Source: Agelas oroides
Taxonomy: Eukaryota > Porifera > Demospongiae > Agelasida > Agelasidae
NCBI GenBank assembly: GCA_949130485.1
Contig: OX422189.1
Coordinates: forward strand, 3,656,720 to 3,720,719
Reading direction: 5' to 3'
DNA length: 64,000 nucleotides
The number at the start of each line of letters is the position of its first letter. The first letter of the stretch is position 1. This document shows positions 53,053 through 64,000 of this stretch, piece after piece. The notes beneath the pieces were generated by a model that made no database searches, had not been told where the DNA came from, and was given only the letters and a program-made list of their open reading frames with translations. The position numbers were made by a program, and so were the translations under genes.

Positions 53053-56000
53053 ATGATCAGTATGAGTGAGGTCGTGGATAAGACTTTGTTGGAGTGTTTT
53101 CGAGATCCTGAGTCCACCGGCGCTGACGAGGAGCGAGCTCTGCGACTGCTGTCTCGATACCTCTACCCTGAGCAAGTGAGGGAGATCAGAGATGGGGGGG
53201 TAGAAGGCTACAGTTACCATTATCACTCCTCCCTTTTGCACTATGCGTGTTGGAATGGCTGGTATGACGTGAGTAGAGAGTTAGTGGACAAGTACCAGTG
53301 TGATCCACACCAGGCGAACAAAGGCGAGTACACTCCATTACATTTTGCTTGTTGGGGAGGAAGTATAGACATTGTCAGGTTTCTCGTTTATGACCATCAC
53401 TGTGATCCAGCATGTTGTGGACTATTGTTAAATAGAACTCCACTGCACTGGGCTTGTAGGAGTGGGAAACTGGACATTGTCAGGTTTCTTGTGGAGGAGT
53501 GCAAATGTGATCCTAGAGTGCCATATCAATCTGATAGGAGTGGTTACACTCCTTTACACTTTGCTTGTGAGGGAGGAAGTATAGATATTGTCAGGTTTCT
53601 CATTGTGGACCATCATTGTAATCCAGCATGTTGTGGGCGGTGGTTGGGTAGAACTCCACTGCACTGGGCTTGTTGGAGTTGGAATCTGGACATTGTCAGG
53701 TTTCTTGTAGAAGAGTGCCATTGTGATCCTAGGATTCATGACAAGTATGGTAACACCCCACTGCACTGTGCTTGTAAGGGAGGTAGTATAGACATTGTCA
53801 AGTTTCTCATTGTTGACCATCATTGTGATCCAGCATGTTGTGGGGGTTGGAAGGCTAGAACTCCACTGAGTATTGCTTGTGAGAGTGGGCAACTGGATAT
53901 TGTCAAGTTTCTTGTGGAGGAATGCCAATGCGATCTTAGAGTGACAGATGAGGATGGTAACACTCCATTACACTGTGCTTGTGAGGGAGAACGTTTTGAC
54001 CTAGTTAAGTTTCTCATTATTGACCATCATTGTGATCCAGCATGTTGTGGGCGGTGGAAGGATAGAACTCCAGCTTGTAAAAGTGGGAAACTGGATATTG
54101 TCAAATTCCTTGTGGAGGAGTGCGACTGTGATCCTAGAGTTCAAGACAAGTATGGTAACACTCCATTGCACCATGCTTGTATGGAAGGGAGCATAGATAT
54201 TGTCAGGTATCTCACTGTTGACCAGAATTGTGATCCAGCATGTCGTGGGAGGATAGGTAGAACTCCACTACACTATGCTTGTAAGGGTGGGGAACTGGAC
54301 ATTGTCAAGTTTCTTGTGGAAGAGTGCTACTGCAATCCTACAGTGCAAGACTGGAGTGGTGACACACCATTACATCTAGCAACACAAGGGAGACATGATG
54401 TACTTCTGTTTCTCTTGTCTCAAACCACTCTACTCAAATTTGTTAAGTCAGTTGCAAGCACCCCCCTACTACAAGCATTCATAAAGTGTAGGACAGAGTA
54501 TCCACTAGAATCAGCTTTCAAGATTTTTGTCCTAGGAAATCATGCTACTGGCAAAACTACTCTTGCCAAAGTAATTGAAAATGAAATCACTAGCTTTTTT
54601 GGCACATTTGGTGGCCAGTGGAGAAAGGTTTCAAAGTCAGCTGTTGTGCCGCTAACTGCTGGTATCATTCCTGTTAGCATTGAGAGCCGGAGGCTGGGTC
54701 AGATTGTGGTCTATGACATGGCAGGCCAGTACCAGTACTATTCCAGTCATGCTGCTTTGCTGAGGAGCCTTGTATCTTCCTCATCTAGCATTTTCCTGGT
54801 GGTTGTTAAGCTAAACCAAGAGAAAGAAGAGATCACTCGCCAACTAATGTACTGGAACTCTTTTGTTAGCAACTGCTGCAGCAGTGCTGGTAGGCCAGTA
54901 ATAGTTGCAGTGTTCAGTCATGCAGATGAGGTTACAAAGGATAAACCTAAGAGAAAATCAGCAGAGATTGTTGCACATTCAGATGCCTCATCTATTTTCA
55001 GTGAAGTTGTTGCTCTAGACTGTCGAAGGCTTGCATCAGATGGCCTCACTAAGATTAACAAAGTAGTTGCTAGATGCTGTGCTGGATTTAGGGAAACCTT
55101 TCGATTTGATTTTGCAGTTCAGCTTCTCTATGCCTTTATTAGCTCCAGACTAGCTGATCAAATTGCATGTACTGTCTCTGAGCTTCAGTCACTGATAAAA
55201 CATGAGCAAAGTGAGGACTCCTATGCACTCAAAATTGAGGGCAAAGAGTATTTGCCTACTAATGCTACTGAGTTGTCCCAGCATCTCACTATGTTGAGTG
55301 ACAAAGGTCAGTTCCTTTTCCTGAAAAACATCAGAAATGTTGAGGACAGCTGGTTGATCATTGATAAAGCAGTACTGTTGTCTGAAGTCAATGGCACAGT
55401 CTTTGCTCCCGATAATTTCAAACAGCACTACAAGATTGCAAACAGCACAGGGGTTGTTCCATTCTCAAAGATCAGGGAAGCATTCCCAAAGCGAGACCCA
55501 GACATGGTGGTTGCCTTTTTGCAATATCTGGAGTTCTGCCAGGAAATCTCCGAAGCAGAGGTCTCCCTGATCAGTAGCCAACACTTCGGATGTAACTATG
55601 GTCCTATGGAGAGATTTTTCTTCTTCCCGGCCCTTGTGAGTGAGGAGATGCCCAGTAGAGCCAATGAGGCCATTTGCACACCCTCCTACAGGTGTGGATG
55701 GACTCTTCAGTGCAGCCGACTCCATCAGTTCTTCACTCCCCAGTTCTTACATGTGCTGCTCCTCCGACTAGCTTTCTCCTTTGCTCTAGCTCCAGATGAC
55801 ACACATGAACTCCAGGTTTCTCCTGTGCTTGAGAGAAGGTGTTTTGTTTGGAAAAATGGAATCTACTGGCTTAGCCGAGATGGAGTTGAGACCACAATAG
55901 AAGAGACTAAGCAGAATTCAGCATACACTGTAACAATGCAATGCCTTAGTGGTCAAGAAATGGAGTGCATTCAATACCGAAGTCAAGTTGTCAAATGCAT

Positions 56001-59000
56001 ATTAGATGCAAAGGAGGAACTATGTCCAACAGTTGCCGTGAGAGAATCCTTGATCGACCCAGATGACCTGACTACAAGAGAAATTGACTCCCGACACACA
56101 TTTTCCATGGCAGAAGTTGCAGAAGCATTAGCAGAGGGCAAAGCCATTGTTGTTAGTCAACCTGGTGGAAAGATGGTTCGAATTGATGACCTGTTGTACT
56201 TTGAACCTTATGCCTATGTCAGTGCCAAACGCTTATTTGCTGAAAATAATTTAAACAAAGTAGTCTGTGAGGCATTCCCAACAGACGTGAGTAAAAGTTC
56301 CCACATGAAAGTGGACCATTTGAAGCAAGCTCTTAGTATAAACAATGCCAAATTTCAAGCTGCCCTTGCTAGTGCCCCACCATTCCAGCGAGACCAACCT
56401 GAGTATCAATGTAAGCTGGTGTTTCAAGTATGGAAGGAGAGGACTCAAAGTCCAACCTATGGAGCTCTGAGATCAGTCCTGGACAAGTACAGTGTGTTCT
56501 GTGGCAGAAACCCACTGGTGAGTTGTGAGTAATATGTGTGTGTCCTTGGAGGGTGAGTGTTGCAATATTCCTTCTGACTACTCAACAGAAATTTATGGCA
56601 GAGGAATAAATATCAATGGTAGTTTACAGTAGTTTGTTAATTTTTTTTCTCCGCGTGGTGAGTTGTGAGTTTGTACAAGTACATGCAGCATAGGTCATGG
56701 CTTATCATTTCGGGAAATGAAAGACAGTGGTTGGAAAAGCTGCATGGACTGAAAGTATCATGCAAATTTCCTTCTGCAGCATGTGTTCAAGCCTAGTGTG
56801 CATAGTGGTAATCTCATTCCCTGTTTCCCAGTAGGATGATCTGGGAATAAGTCTATATAGCTGGAAAAATGTTTTTCCTCTCCTCATTCTTTAGGATTTG
56901 GCTGATGTAAAAGGAGCCCACATCCCATCTGACCAACGAGGTTTAGCTACCTCACCCAATGTGGAAGAAGCTGGTGAGTGTGTTGCTAGAGATACTTTCC
57001 CACTGGATAGAGTAACTGTGCAACTAGAATTTTCTTACACTGACAGTGAACTGTCAGATGATAACACTGGCAGTGATTTGCCAGCCCAGGCAACACTACC
57101 TCAGAGAAGTGAGTAGAGGAGAGTTTGGCTCATAATGGGCAATGCTACTTCAAGTGTGATCAAATCATAGTAAAACCTAGAGGTGCCTGTACCCAGTGAA
57201 ACACTAACTCAATGAAGTTCTTGGAACTGCACTCCCCAAAACGTGTATGTACTCTGAATGAATATCTGAGATGGGTGTGACCAGTTTTTCTATTTTACAC
57301 TCTGTCTGAGATTTTGCAATTTAGAGATCCTGGTAAGAAATGCTGGATATGTACAAAATAGAACTGCTTAGCCATTTAGAGATTTACGATGTGATTGTGT
57401 ATGTGTTATAAATGTCTGTTTGACCAAAACACCCAGTGTGCACATGTGCACAGGGGTAATTAGTTATGTCTAACTAGCTACTGTTCAGGCGAGTGTGTGT
57501 GTGTTGAGAGGTATCAGGCTAATTTCAACCACTCTGTGTCCATCTCCTTTGGAGCTAGGATTAGTGACACAATCCATTTGGAATGTTGCTGTGTTAGCCT
57601 CGTTCCCAGGCCTCACCCAGCTTTCCATCACTTTCAATATGGAAAAGCGGTAGAGGACCTGGAATAATTTATCACATGATTGATGTAGAGGGTAGAGAGA
57701 AGGTAGCACGTAGAGAGGACTTAGCCTCGGTCCTGGGCCTCCCCCGTTTTTACTTTCCACTCCCGTGTATTATTGTGAACGCAAATGGAAGGTGAAAACG
57801 GGGTAGGCCTGGAAACAAGGCTAGAAAGGACTTAATTGAGTGTAGGCAGATTGTCGGTGTGCCCACGCACGTAATTGTGTATCGATTGATAATCAACAGT
57901 ACACATAGCCATGTTTTAGTAGGAGGCCGTTCTGGCAGGGTTTTTTTCGAACAATAAGGGCAGAGAAGACTTGAGCAAAGCCTAGGAAATGGCCACCTTG
58001 GAGTTTAAGGTGGCAGAGAACCCTGTTACTTTCAAGGTTGACAAACCTGGAATCCAAGCTGATAGACTTCTTTGTCTTGTTAAAATTGTAGCGAATAGTC
58101 AGTTTTGGGAGTCTTCATCCGTTCACTGTCCGTAAAATTGGGGATTTTCCCCATTTCCTGTCGGCATTGACATCCAATAATCAGTTTATAATTAAGTTAG
58201 TTAAGATTTGGCCTGGCGGAACCCCTCATGTGGTGGTCGGAACTTTGAAGATAAGCTTAAATCCACTTAAAAAAAAAACGAAGGAGTTTAGTAGAGTGCT
58301 GTAGTGTCAGTAGCTGTGAGTAGTGCGTAGTGCCTGCTTGTGAAAGCAAGCTTGTGTCTAGAAGCAGCAGAAAGGCCACAGTGGCCAAGACTGTACTCAT
58401 TGGGCAGGCCCAGGTCTTGCGATCGTATGCCAAGCCTAGTAGGTGATCGTGGCCCGGTGCTTCGAGTGCTGGGCTGGGCTTTAACTAGAATGCGCAATAT
58501 ATCGCTGGTACTGCGTTGCCGTAGACAAGAAAGCTGAACGGTGGTTGTGTGTGGAACAGAGCCGTGAGTTGTTTAGCGACATAAGGGGGAGAGGTGGGGC
58601 TAGTAATGCTTGCTTCCACTCGTGAATGAGCCCCTCCCGTAGACAAGCTGTGAATTTTTTGAAATGTGCATTCATTTTGGTGCAGTCAAAGTTGTCCACC
58701 AAAATATATTGCGAATTGGGGAGGTCTTGGGGCATCGTCTCGATGCTAAAATCTCTCCAAAAGCAGCTTCAGAGAAGGCACAAACAACAGTGTCTGAAAA
58801 TACACTTTTCCGAATATTGATGTTTTTTGGACGGCCATTTTATCGCTTCTAGCGCCAACAGGAAACAATGCACGGGCGTCATTTTTGGTACACCAGGTAC
58901 CACGTACCTCAGCTACAGTCTTGTGGTATCGCCGAATGTTTACGCAGTTTTCCCTCCGCGTTTGAGTGTCCGAATATACCTGTCGTCCAATGATTGCTAA

Positions 59001-60408
59001 CTTACTCTATAGCCTGACTTTGAGAGTAGCTCTGAACAAAAGCTGGCACAGACTGATTTGAGATACATTGGTGGTTAGAACGCTACCCACAGTGAGCATG
59101 TAGATGCGTCCATCGAGTGGCAATTTTTGGTTATGAATATATTAATAAGCTACTAAAACCCTTTTTTAAAATTAGGCAAAGCAAGATTGCCCTAAACCAA
59201 ACCCTAACCCTGAAACTAGGAGTAACGCTGGTCCTGACTGTAACCCAGGTTTATGTTTTCGTTAACCTCCGCCGAGTGACTTCCCCCACCACCTTAATAG
59301 CGCCTTGAAAGCCATTCTCCGGGTATACAGCAGTCAGTTTGCCTGGTCTCGTGTGGCCACACCCCATTCCACAAGAGAGGGAAAGGGTCTGGTAACTTCT
59401 TTTACAGCAGTTTGTTGCGCCGCTCTGTACAGTGCGGGACCAATCACAGTGCAGTATTCTGTCACATGAGTGCTAGTATCACAACTTCAGTAGGAAATTA
59501 CAAAGTGTAGATCAACTGTGAAACCACTTTTTTGTGTATAAGATAATTATGCAGCCTAAGCACTTACACAATGTAAGTAAATGAAATTTCTGTGCAACAA
59601 GCAGCTGCAACGGAAGTTACCAGACCCCTTCCCTCTCTTGCGAAACAGGATGTGGCCACACGAGACTACATTTTGCCAAGGTAAGTGAGTAAGTTAGCGT
59701 GATTTTTGAATGTTTGGGTCTGTGTACGCTCACCATAGCTTGCCGTACTGCCAGGTAATGTAGCGTAGTGCTGCCTAGTCCTGTTCTGTCAGCCATAAAG
59801 CTTTCACAACCGAACGAGTATATTCTGTCCATAAAGCATGGCCACGAGTTCATTCGTTCACCCACTTGTAATTAAGTTCTCTCTACCTATGAAGTTTCTC
59901 ACGTGATAAATTTTACCAGGCTCTCCCGTTTCCTTTCGATTTTTCTTTCGCATGCGGGGAGAGCCTGGGAATGAGGCTAGTTGTGTGTTGTCTCTGGCCA
60001 TGTGACAGTATCAACTTACATATCAGTACACCATGACATCTTGTCCCCAAACGCCACATAGTGGTGTTATTTACAGGTGGGCAGCCAACCCTGATTGAGA
60101 TGGTGAGGTTTCGAGGAAGGGAGAGGAGGATCAACATTCCCCAAGAGGTCAGCACCAAGTACTCTCAGTTTGGCATCCTCCTCCTAGAAGACTCCAATGG
60201 AGCTAGGGTCCGCACAATAGAACACAAGTGCCAGAGAGATGCCGAGCAGATCAACATGGAGATACTGCAGGAGTGGATCCATGGGAGGGGTAGGCAGCCT
60301 GTCTCATGGGAGATACTGACAGAGGTCTTACGAGATGTGGAGCTTGGTGAGCTTGCTAGTGACATTGAAGCTGTCAAGCTGCAGACAACTGACAATTCTG
60401 ATGCATAG
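53053..60408 (+). CDS. Ankyrin - ROC-type GTPase - COR-like - death domain protein
   Basis: Exons 53053-56517, 56895-57108 and 60077-60408, phase-consistent with GT/AG; 4,011 nt, about 1,336 residues. Twelve ankyrin repeats (residues ~55-470) alternate between two subtypes (DHHCDPACCG and EEC-CDPRV); repeat 9 has lost four residues. A GTPase follows: P-loop GNHATGKTT (~495), DMAGQ switch II (~555) and SHADE at the G4 position (~622). Next comes a COR-like region, a cysteine-rich C-terminal part, an acidic linker (exon 2) and a death domain in exon 3 (ILQEWIHGRGRQPVSWEILT). The order is that of DAPK1 without its kinase. Likely an intracellular signalling or innate-immunity scaffold, by inference. 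Exon 2 has a second in-phase donor after 56973 that would shorten the linker by 45 codons. Confidence 0.85.
57599..57960. repeat. Dispersed repeat, copy B (with MITE insertion)
   Basis: TAGCCTCGTTCCCAGGCC through to GGGCAGAGAAGAC, homologous to 32404-32640 but interrupted by the MITE at 57722-57823. Lies in intron 2 of the ANK-ROC gene. Confidence 0.75.
57722..57823. mobile_element. Mutator-like MITE, 102 bp, 9-bp TSD with empty-site paralogue
   Basis: Starts TAGCCTCGGTCCTGGGCC, ends GGCCTGGAAACAAGGCTA. Flanks GAGAGGACT (57713-57721) and GAAAGGACT (57824-57832) match at 8 of 9. The paralogue at 32.4 kb reads AGAGAGGACTTAATC straight through, showing the pre-insertion state. Confidence 0.85.
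57961..59343. other. ANK-ROC intron 2 sequence, no gene recognised
   Basis: Includes an A9 tract near 58270 and a moderately GC-rich stretch at 58300-58640 with open frames on both strands that I do not recognise. A short run of CCTAAACC/CCCTAACC near 59195-59215 is discussed among rejected items. Confidence 0.45.
59344..59668. mobile_element. Mutator-like MITE, 325 bp, 9-bp TSD
   Basis: TGGTCTCGTGTGGCCACA at the left and TGTGGCCACACGAGACTA at the right, with inner pair GGGTCTGGTAACTTC / GAAGTTACCAGACCC. Flanks CAGTTTGCC (59335-59343) and CATTTTGCC (59669-59677) agree at 8 of 9. In intron 2 of the ANK-ROC gene. Confidence 0.8.
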
Positions 60409-61693
60409 CAGCCAGAAAATATGACCATTGTGGTGTGTTTCTGCATTCAAGTTTCCATATACAACCTCCTGCAGTAGCACCTTCCATATACATGTGATTA
60501 CCTACCTTATGCAGTGCTGTGACTACATACTGGTATATACGTGAGGGTGAATTTTTGCCACCATGTTTTGTTTTGTGCACCTGCTTCCATTTTTATGATT
60601 GTACAAAACAATATATCCATATATGACCTGCCTTTTCTGTACACATAATATATTTAAGTATCTGGAGAGGTATGTAACTGAACAGGAGATTGCTGATACA
60701 TAAATTGCTGAGTATAAGATTTAAAATCAAGATGCTTGGAATAAGTGTCCTTTGTTCTAGCATGTACAAGTAACTACAAGTGCGTGTCTTCTAGTTAATT
60801 TTTTTTTTTTCTGATCCTCCTTCCTGTACACTTCAGAAGTTGCATTGGATTGTAGCTACTCTGAAATGATAGCAAGATACCAGTTAAATGTATGCAGGAG
60901 TTTCTCTATAGTGTCCTTGCAGTATAATTATACTTTCTGTTAATTCTATGGGGCTTGTAGCTTTGAGTGAGTACTCCCTGACTACTCCTTTCTGCCTCCG
61001 ATTGACAAGAGCAGCCTTCCAGTTGTGATGTGTGTGAAAAAAGTGTGTAGAATGTTGTGTGTGTATAGTACTTTGTTAGTATACATAATGTGTGTGTACG
61101 TGAACTTGTCAGTTCAGAAACTATATGCAGCGTTGCAATTAATAGTCCTTAAAAAGACTTGATATGTCTCAGTACGACTTGGTATGTGGAAGTGGTCATT
61201 AATTACAGTGTGGATGCATACAGTGTCATCATCCACTTTAATTATGGCTCACTCACACCAAATTAATATGGCATATGCAATGAATAACTCATCTATAAAG
61301 CATTTCATTTCAGAACATCATACCATAAATATAGTGTATGAACAATCAACGAACCACATCTCCCTAAAAATAGGCCTAGGCGTTAACGTAAAGTCACCCA
61401 CTGCACAGGATGTGATTCGGCCAATACCAGGCCTCATCAGCTACGCTTGGGTGACCAGGAGATGGGGACTGCCATTTCATGCACAAAATACAGTCAGGTG
61501 GCTGGCTTTATCCAAAAGGTCGGTAGAAGCTCTTCGGAGGCATCTTAATTCTCTTTGTGCAGCTGTCCTTCGTGCAGCTGTCTTTTGTTCGAAGATCGTA
61601 GCGAGCGTAATCGTCACGTGTTGAGGATGTGCAAATGCGTGCATGCAGTATAATGTAACCACATTATATAATTATGTTTTGATTTCTTTCCAG
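60409..61693. other. Region between ANK-ROC and ITIH-like exons
   Basis: Contains the ANK-ROC 3' UTR and TA-rich sequence. A 146-codon plus-strand frame at 61184-61624 lacks recognisable motifs. I could not find VIT or VWA exons that would belong to the ITIH-like gene. Confidence 0.5.
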
Positions 61694-62562
61694 TTTTGAA
61701 TGGAGGTGATCCCCATTTTAGCATAGTTCTGCCAAGTGGCAAACTCCTCTGCTACACAGTGCAAGGAGAGCATGGCTTTGTCTTCAATCTCATCAGCAAC
61801 AAAATGTTCCACATGAATGCCATGTTTGTGCCAGACTCACGCAGAGAAGAGGTCACCTGGCTTGGGTCAGTAGGCATCATTGTGCTGAACAGTCAGTACA
61901 AGACATCCAATGCCACCTATCTGAGGTTTGAGACTAAGGACAAGAAAATTTATGTTGGAGACAAGGTTACACTGCAGGCAAAGAATATTGAGAAACTGAG
62001 CTTCAGCAATGGCAAACTGAGCATCTCAGAGGCTATCCCATTTGAAGGCTTCATGTATCCAGCAGTTCTTGTTGACCTTCAGGATGTGGGCCTCAATTTC
62101 ACCATCAATTTCATGAATGAGCACTTGGATCTGTTTTGGCACAGCACTGGAAAAAACACTGAAGACTCACATGGAATTGTTGGTAAGTCTAAAGTCAATG
62201 TAGTTAATTTGTTTTGAGTGCTGGTCGAGTGAATTAGCTTATGAATGTTCAAACGCTAGTGAGGGGAGTATTGACACGATACGTGCATTTCTATTACTCT
62301 GGCAAATGCAGGCCAGTTCTTCCGGAAGGGAGTTAAGATTGATGAAACTCGTAAGATCCTGATCCTGCCAGGCAAGGAGCCAGTGCCTGTGATGCGTTGC
62401 CCTGTGTGGAGCTTCATGGAGCGTGTGGTGGCTGACGACCAGTTCTGCTGGACTGCCATGAACCCAGGCTACCAGGGGAAAGGGCTGATTGATGGAACCT
62501 ACTTTGACTACCTCGTCAACAATATCCTCTCCACAGATTTCAAGTTCAAGAAGCAGCAATAG
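61694..62562 (+). CDS. ITIH-like C-terminal domain, two 3' exons only
   Basis: Exon 61694-62182 (TTTCCAG acceptor, GTAAGT donor) starts LNGGDPHFSIVLPSGKLLCY, the hallmark of the inter-alpha-trypsin inhibitor heavy chain C-terminal domain. It continues through a beta-rich stretch (GFMYPAVLVDLQDVGLNFTI) and joins in phase to 62312-62562 (GQFFRKGVKIDE ... DDQFCWTAM ... LIDGTYFDYLVNNIL) with a TAG stop. Together they give about 246 residues. In vertebrate ITIHs this domain follows VIT and VWA domains and ends up cross-linked to glycosaminoglycan; neither upstream domain is visible here. Either the 5' exons are missing or unrecognised, or this is a partial duplication. The frames are intact and splice sites good, so it may still be expressed. 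Confidence 0.75.
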
Positions 62563-64000
62563 CTGGGCATTACATAATCGATATGGGACTCTGTTATATG
62601 CAGTTTGATAACTAAAAGCAGTCATAATCAAGTGACATCTATTGTTTCATGATAGACATTGTAGTCCATGTTGCATTTGCTTTGCCATAGATAGGTACTT
62701 TGACCTCAAGCTAACTTGTTTCAGTTAAGTACAAGTTGTGTCCTATAGTTTGATTTCTGAAAAGTGTGCTACTGGAAAATCACAAAGTGCTGAAGCATCA
62801 TCCATTGATCATTGCTAATTCTGTAATCCATGAAATCTCTAGGAAAAATACTTGAAGAAAATGTGACAAAATTATTGTGAGATCTGGAAGAAGTTGATTG
62901 TTGTATTCCACCAAAACCTGTCTGTAATGGTCACTAGAGGATCATTGTATAGACAGGTGGTTGCTTAGCGCATTTCTTCAGCTACGTATTGACAACAGTG
63001 AGGTACTGCTGGTATGTTGTGTTCCCATGGTTTCATCCCTACAGTGTACCCTCAATCCCCCACTACCATCACATTACACAAGACTGCAATGGTCACCGCC
63101 ACTTTTTTGTAATGGTCACTACTCCCTGTCCCCTCGTGTGCAAAGATACCTTTATTACAATGATCACCCTTAATAATCCTCAGGCTCTGCCCTAGCTTGG
63201 ACTTGGATGGTTATTGACCATATATCACTGGCTACCATGCACTATCTTTCCAACCACTTGTCATTTTGTGGGATTTGCCAACCCCTTTGGGATCAATTGA
63301 ACTTGTGCACCAATCCCAGTTGCTTGCAAAGCTGGTAGGAACTAGTGGGCAATTCCCAACCACTTGTGTGACACCTCCATTGTAAAAATGGGCCGTTCCC
63401 AACTAAGTACAAGATGCTTCCAAGAGGTATCTTACCCAACCACACATGAACTTGGACTACTTAACTAGCTATGTGTGTCTTGGATTACCAACTGCATATG
63501 TGAACACATCAATTGAAAATGGAAACTTAGTCACGTTTTCATTTTTATTTTTAATGTTTGTTATTATTAAAATTGCTGAAACGTGACTAAAGACTGAATT
63601 GCATTCACATACCAACCACCTGCTTGAAAGCAATGCCCATTAGATCCGGGGGTGTCCATGTAGTATACGCTAGACCGAGCCGGAGTGCAACGAGTTCAGA
63701 GACACAGAAATACTGTTACTGATAGCAACTAAAGAACAATGCACATTGTTACACAGCCACTTATAAATAGACAGCATGGCACATAGTACTGAGCATGTAC
63801 ATAAGTACAACATATGAATAATGTATTAGCTGTCCTATAAAAACATTACAGTAGTATACTTACATAACTACATACAGTCATTATTCACACATCTGAACAG
63901 TTCACTCTATTAAACAACCAGTGTCAATGCTGAAGGTCCCAGGTTCACTGACCAGCTAGCATCTTTAATACTGGAGAGGGGGGGTTCACTGCATTCCTCT
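62563..64000. other. Intergenic, no gene seen
   Basis: 3' flank of the ITIH-like exons. Two short frames at 62961-63195 are unremarkable. The region 63050-63420 is rich in CCAACCAC / CACTTGT phrases, suggesting an old dispersed repeat. CACGTTTTC (63533-63541) is followed by an inverted GAAACGTGAC at about 63579-63588. Confidence 0.45.

Noticed and set aside
59195..59215. CCTAAACC / CCCTAACCC resembling telomeric repeat
   Set aside because: Only two irregular units; the same kind of short run appears near 38570. Not an interstitial telomere.
61184..61624. 146-codon frame as 5' exon of the ITIH-like gene
   Set aside because: It contains no VIT or VWA features and looks like mixed repeat-derived sequence.

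Overview
This is eukaryotic, animal-type DNA. Genes are split by GT-AG introns, MITE-like and LTR elements are dense, and the protein families are metazoan. The paralog types (a Crypton-like recombinase, a kinase-less ankyrin/ROC/death-domain protein, a large beta-helix multi-TM surface protein and several transposon families) fit best with a sponge, probably a demosponge. That assignment is an inference from family content, not from a marker gene.

Layout. 0-3 kb holds a broken Crypton/DUF3504-type tyrosine recombinase, a duplicated last exon of the pseudouridine phosphatase gene and a 44-bp minisatellite. 3.1-6.8 kb is one intronless gene for a ~1,235-residue secreted/TM protein with Pmp-like repeats; it carries one frame break at a C7 run. 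9-28 kb is a minus-strand HAD phosphatase gene (PUDP-like), whose four exons join in phase to 241 codons. Its first intron is ~16.9 kb and is filled with decayed transposons. Only 131 bp away, on the plus strand, a 14-exon gene (28.16-50.33 kb) encodes a ~349-residue seven-TM receptor of the cAMP-receptor-like (Dicty_CAR) type. The intergenic gap contains a full CRE (TGACGTCA). The receptor's last intron (11.7 kb) has been invaded by a two-gene P/THAP9-like DNA transposon (38.85-43.41 kb), a palindrome with a 45-bp minisatellite, and a very young 5.5-kb Ty3/gypsy element (44.56-50.06 kb, 5-bp TSD, LTRs differing at 2 of 419 positions).

53.05-60.41 kb is a three-exon gene for an ankyrin x12 / ROC-type GTPase / COR-like / death-domain protein. 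It resembles DAPK without the kinase. 61.69-62.56 kb holds two exons of an inter-alpha-trypsin-inhibitor heavy chain C-terminal domain with no visible 5' partner. The rest is intergenic or intronic sequence rich in small TIR elements, five of which have recognisable 9-bp target duplications.

The strongest results are the two complete multi-exon gene models, the fully delimited young Ty3 element (TSD, tRNA-Ser-type PBS, GGGAAAC slippery site), and several TSD-defined elements, some of them nested. All exon joins were made by eye from frame, phase and splice consensus; no transcript evidence was available.
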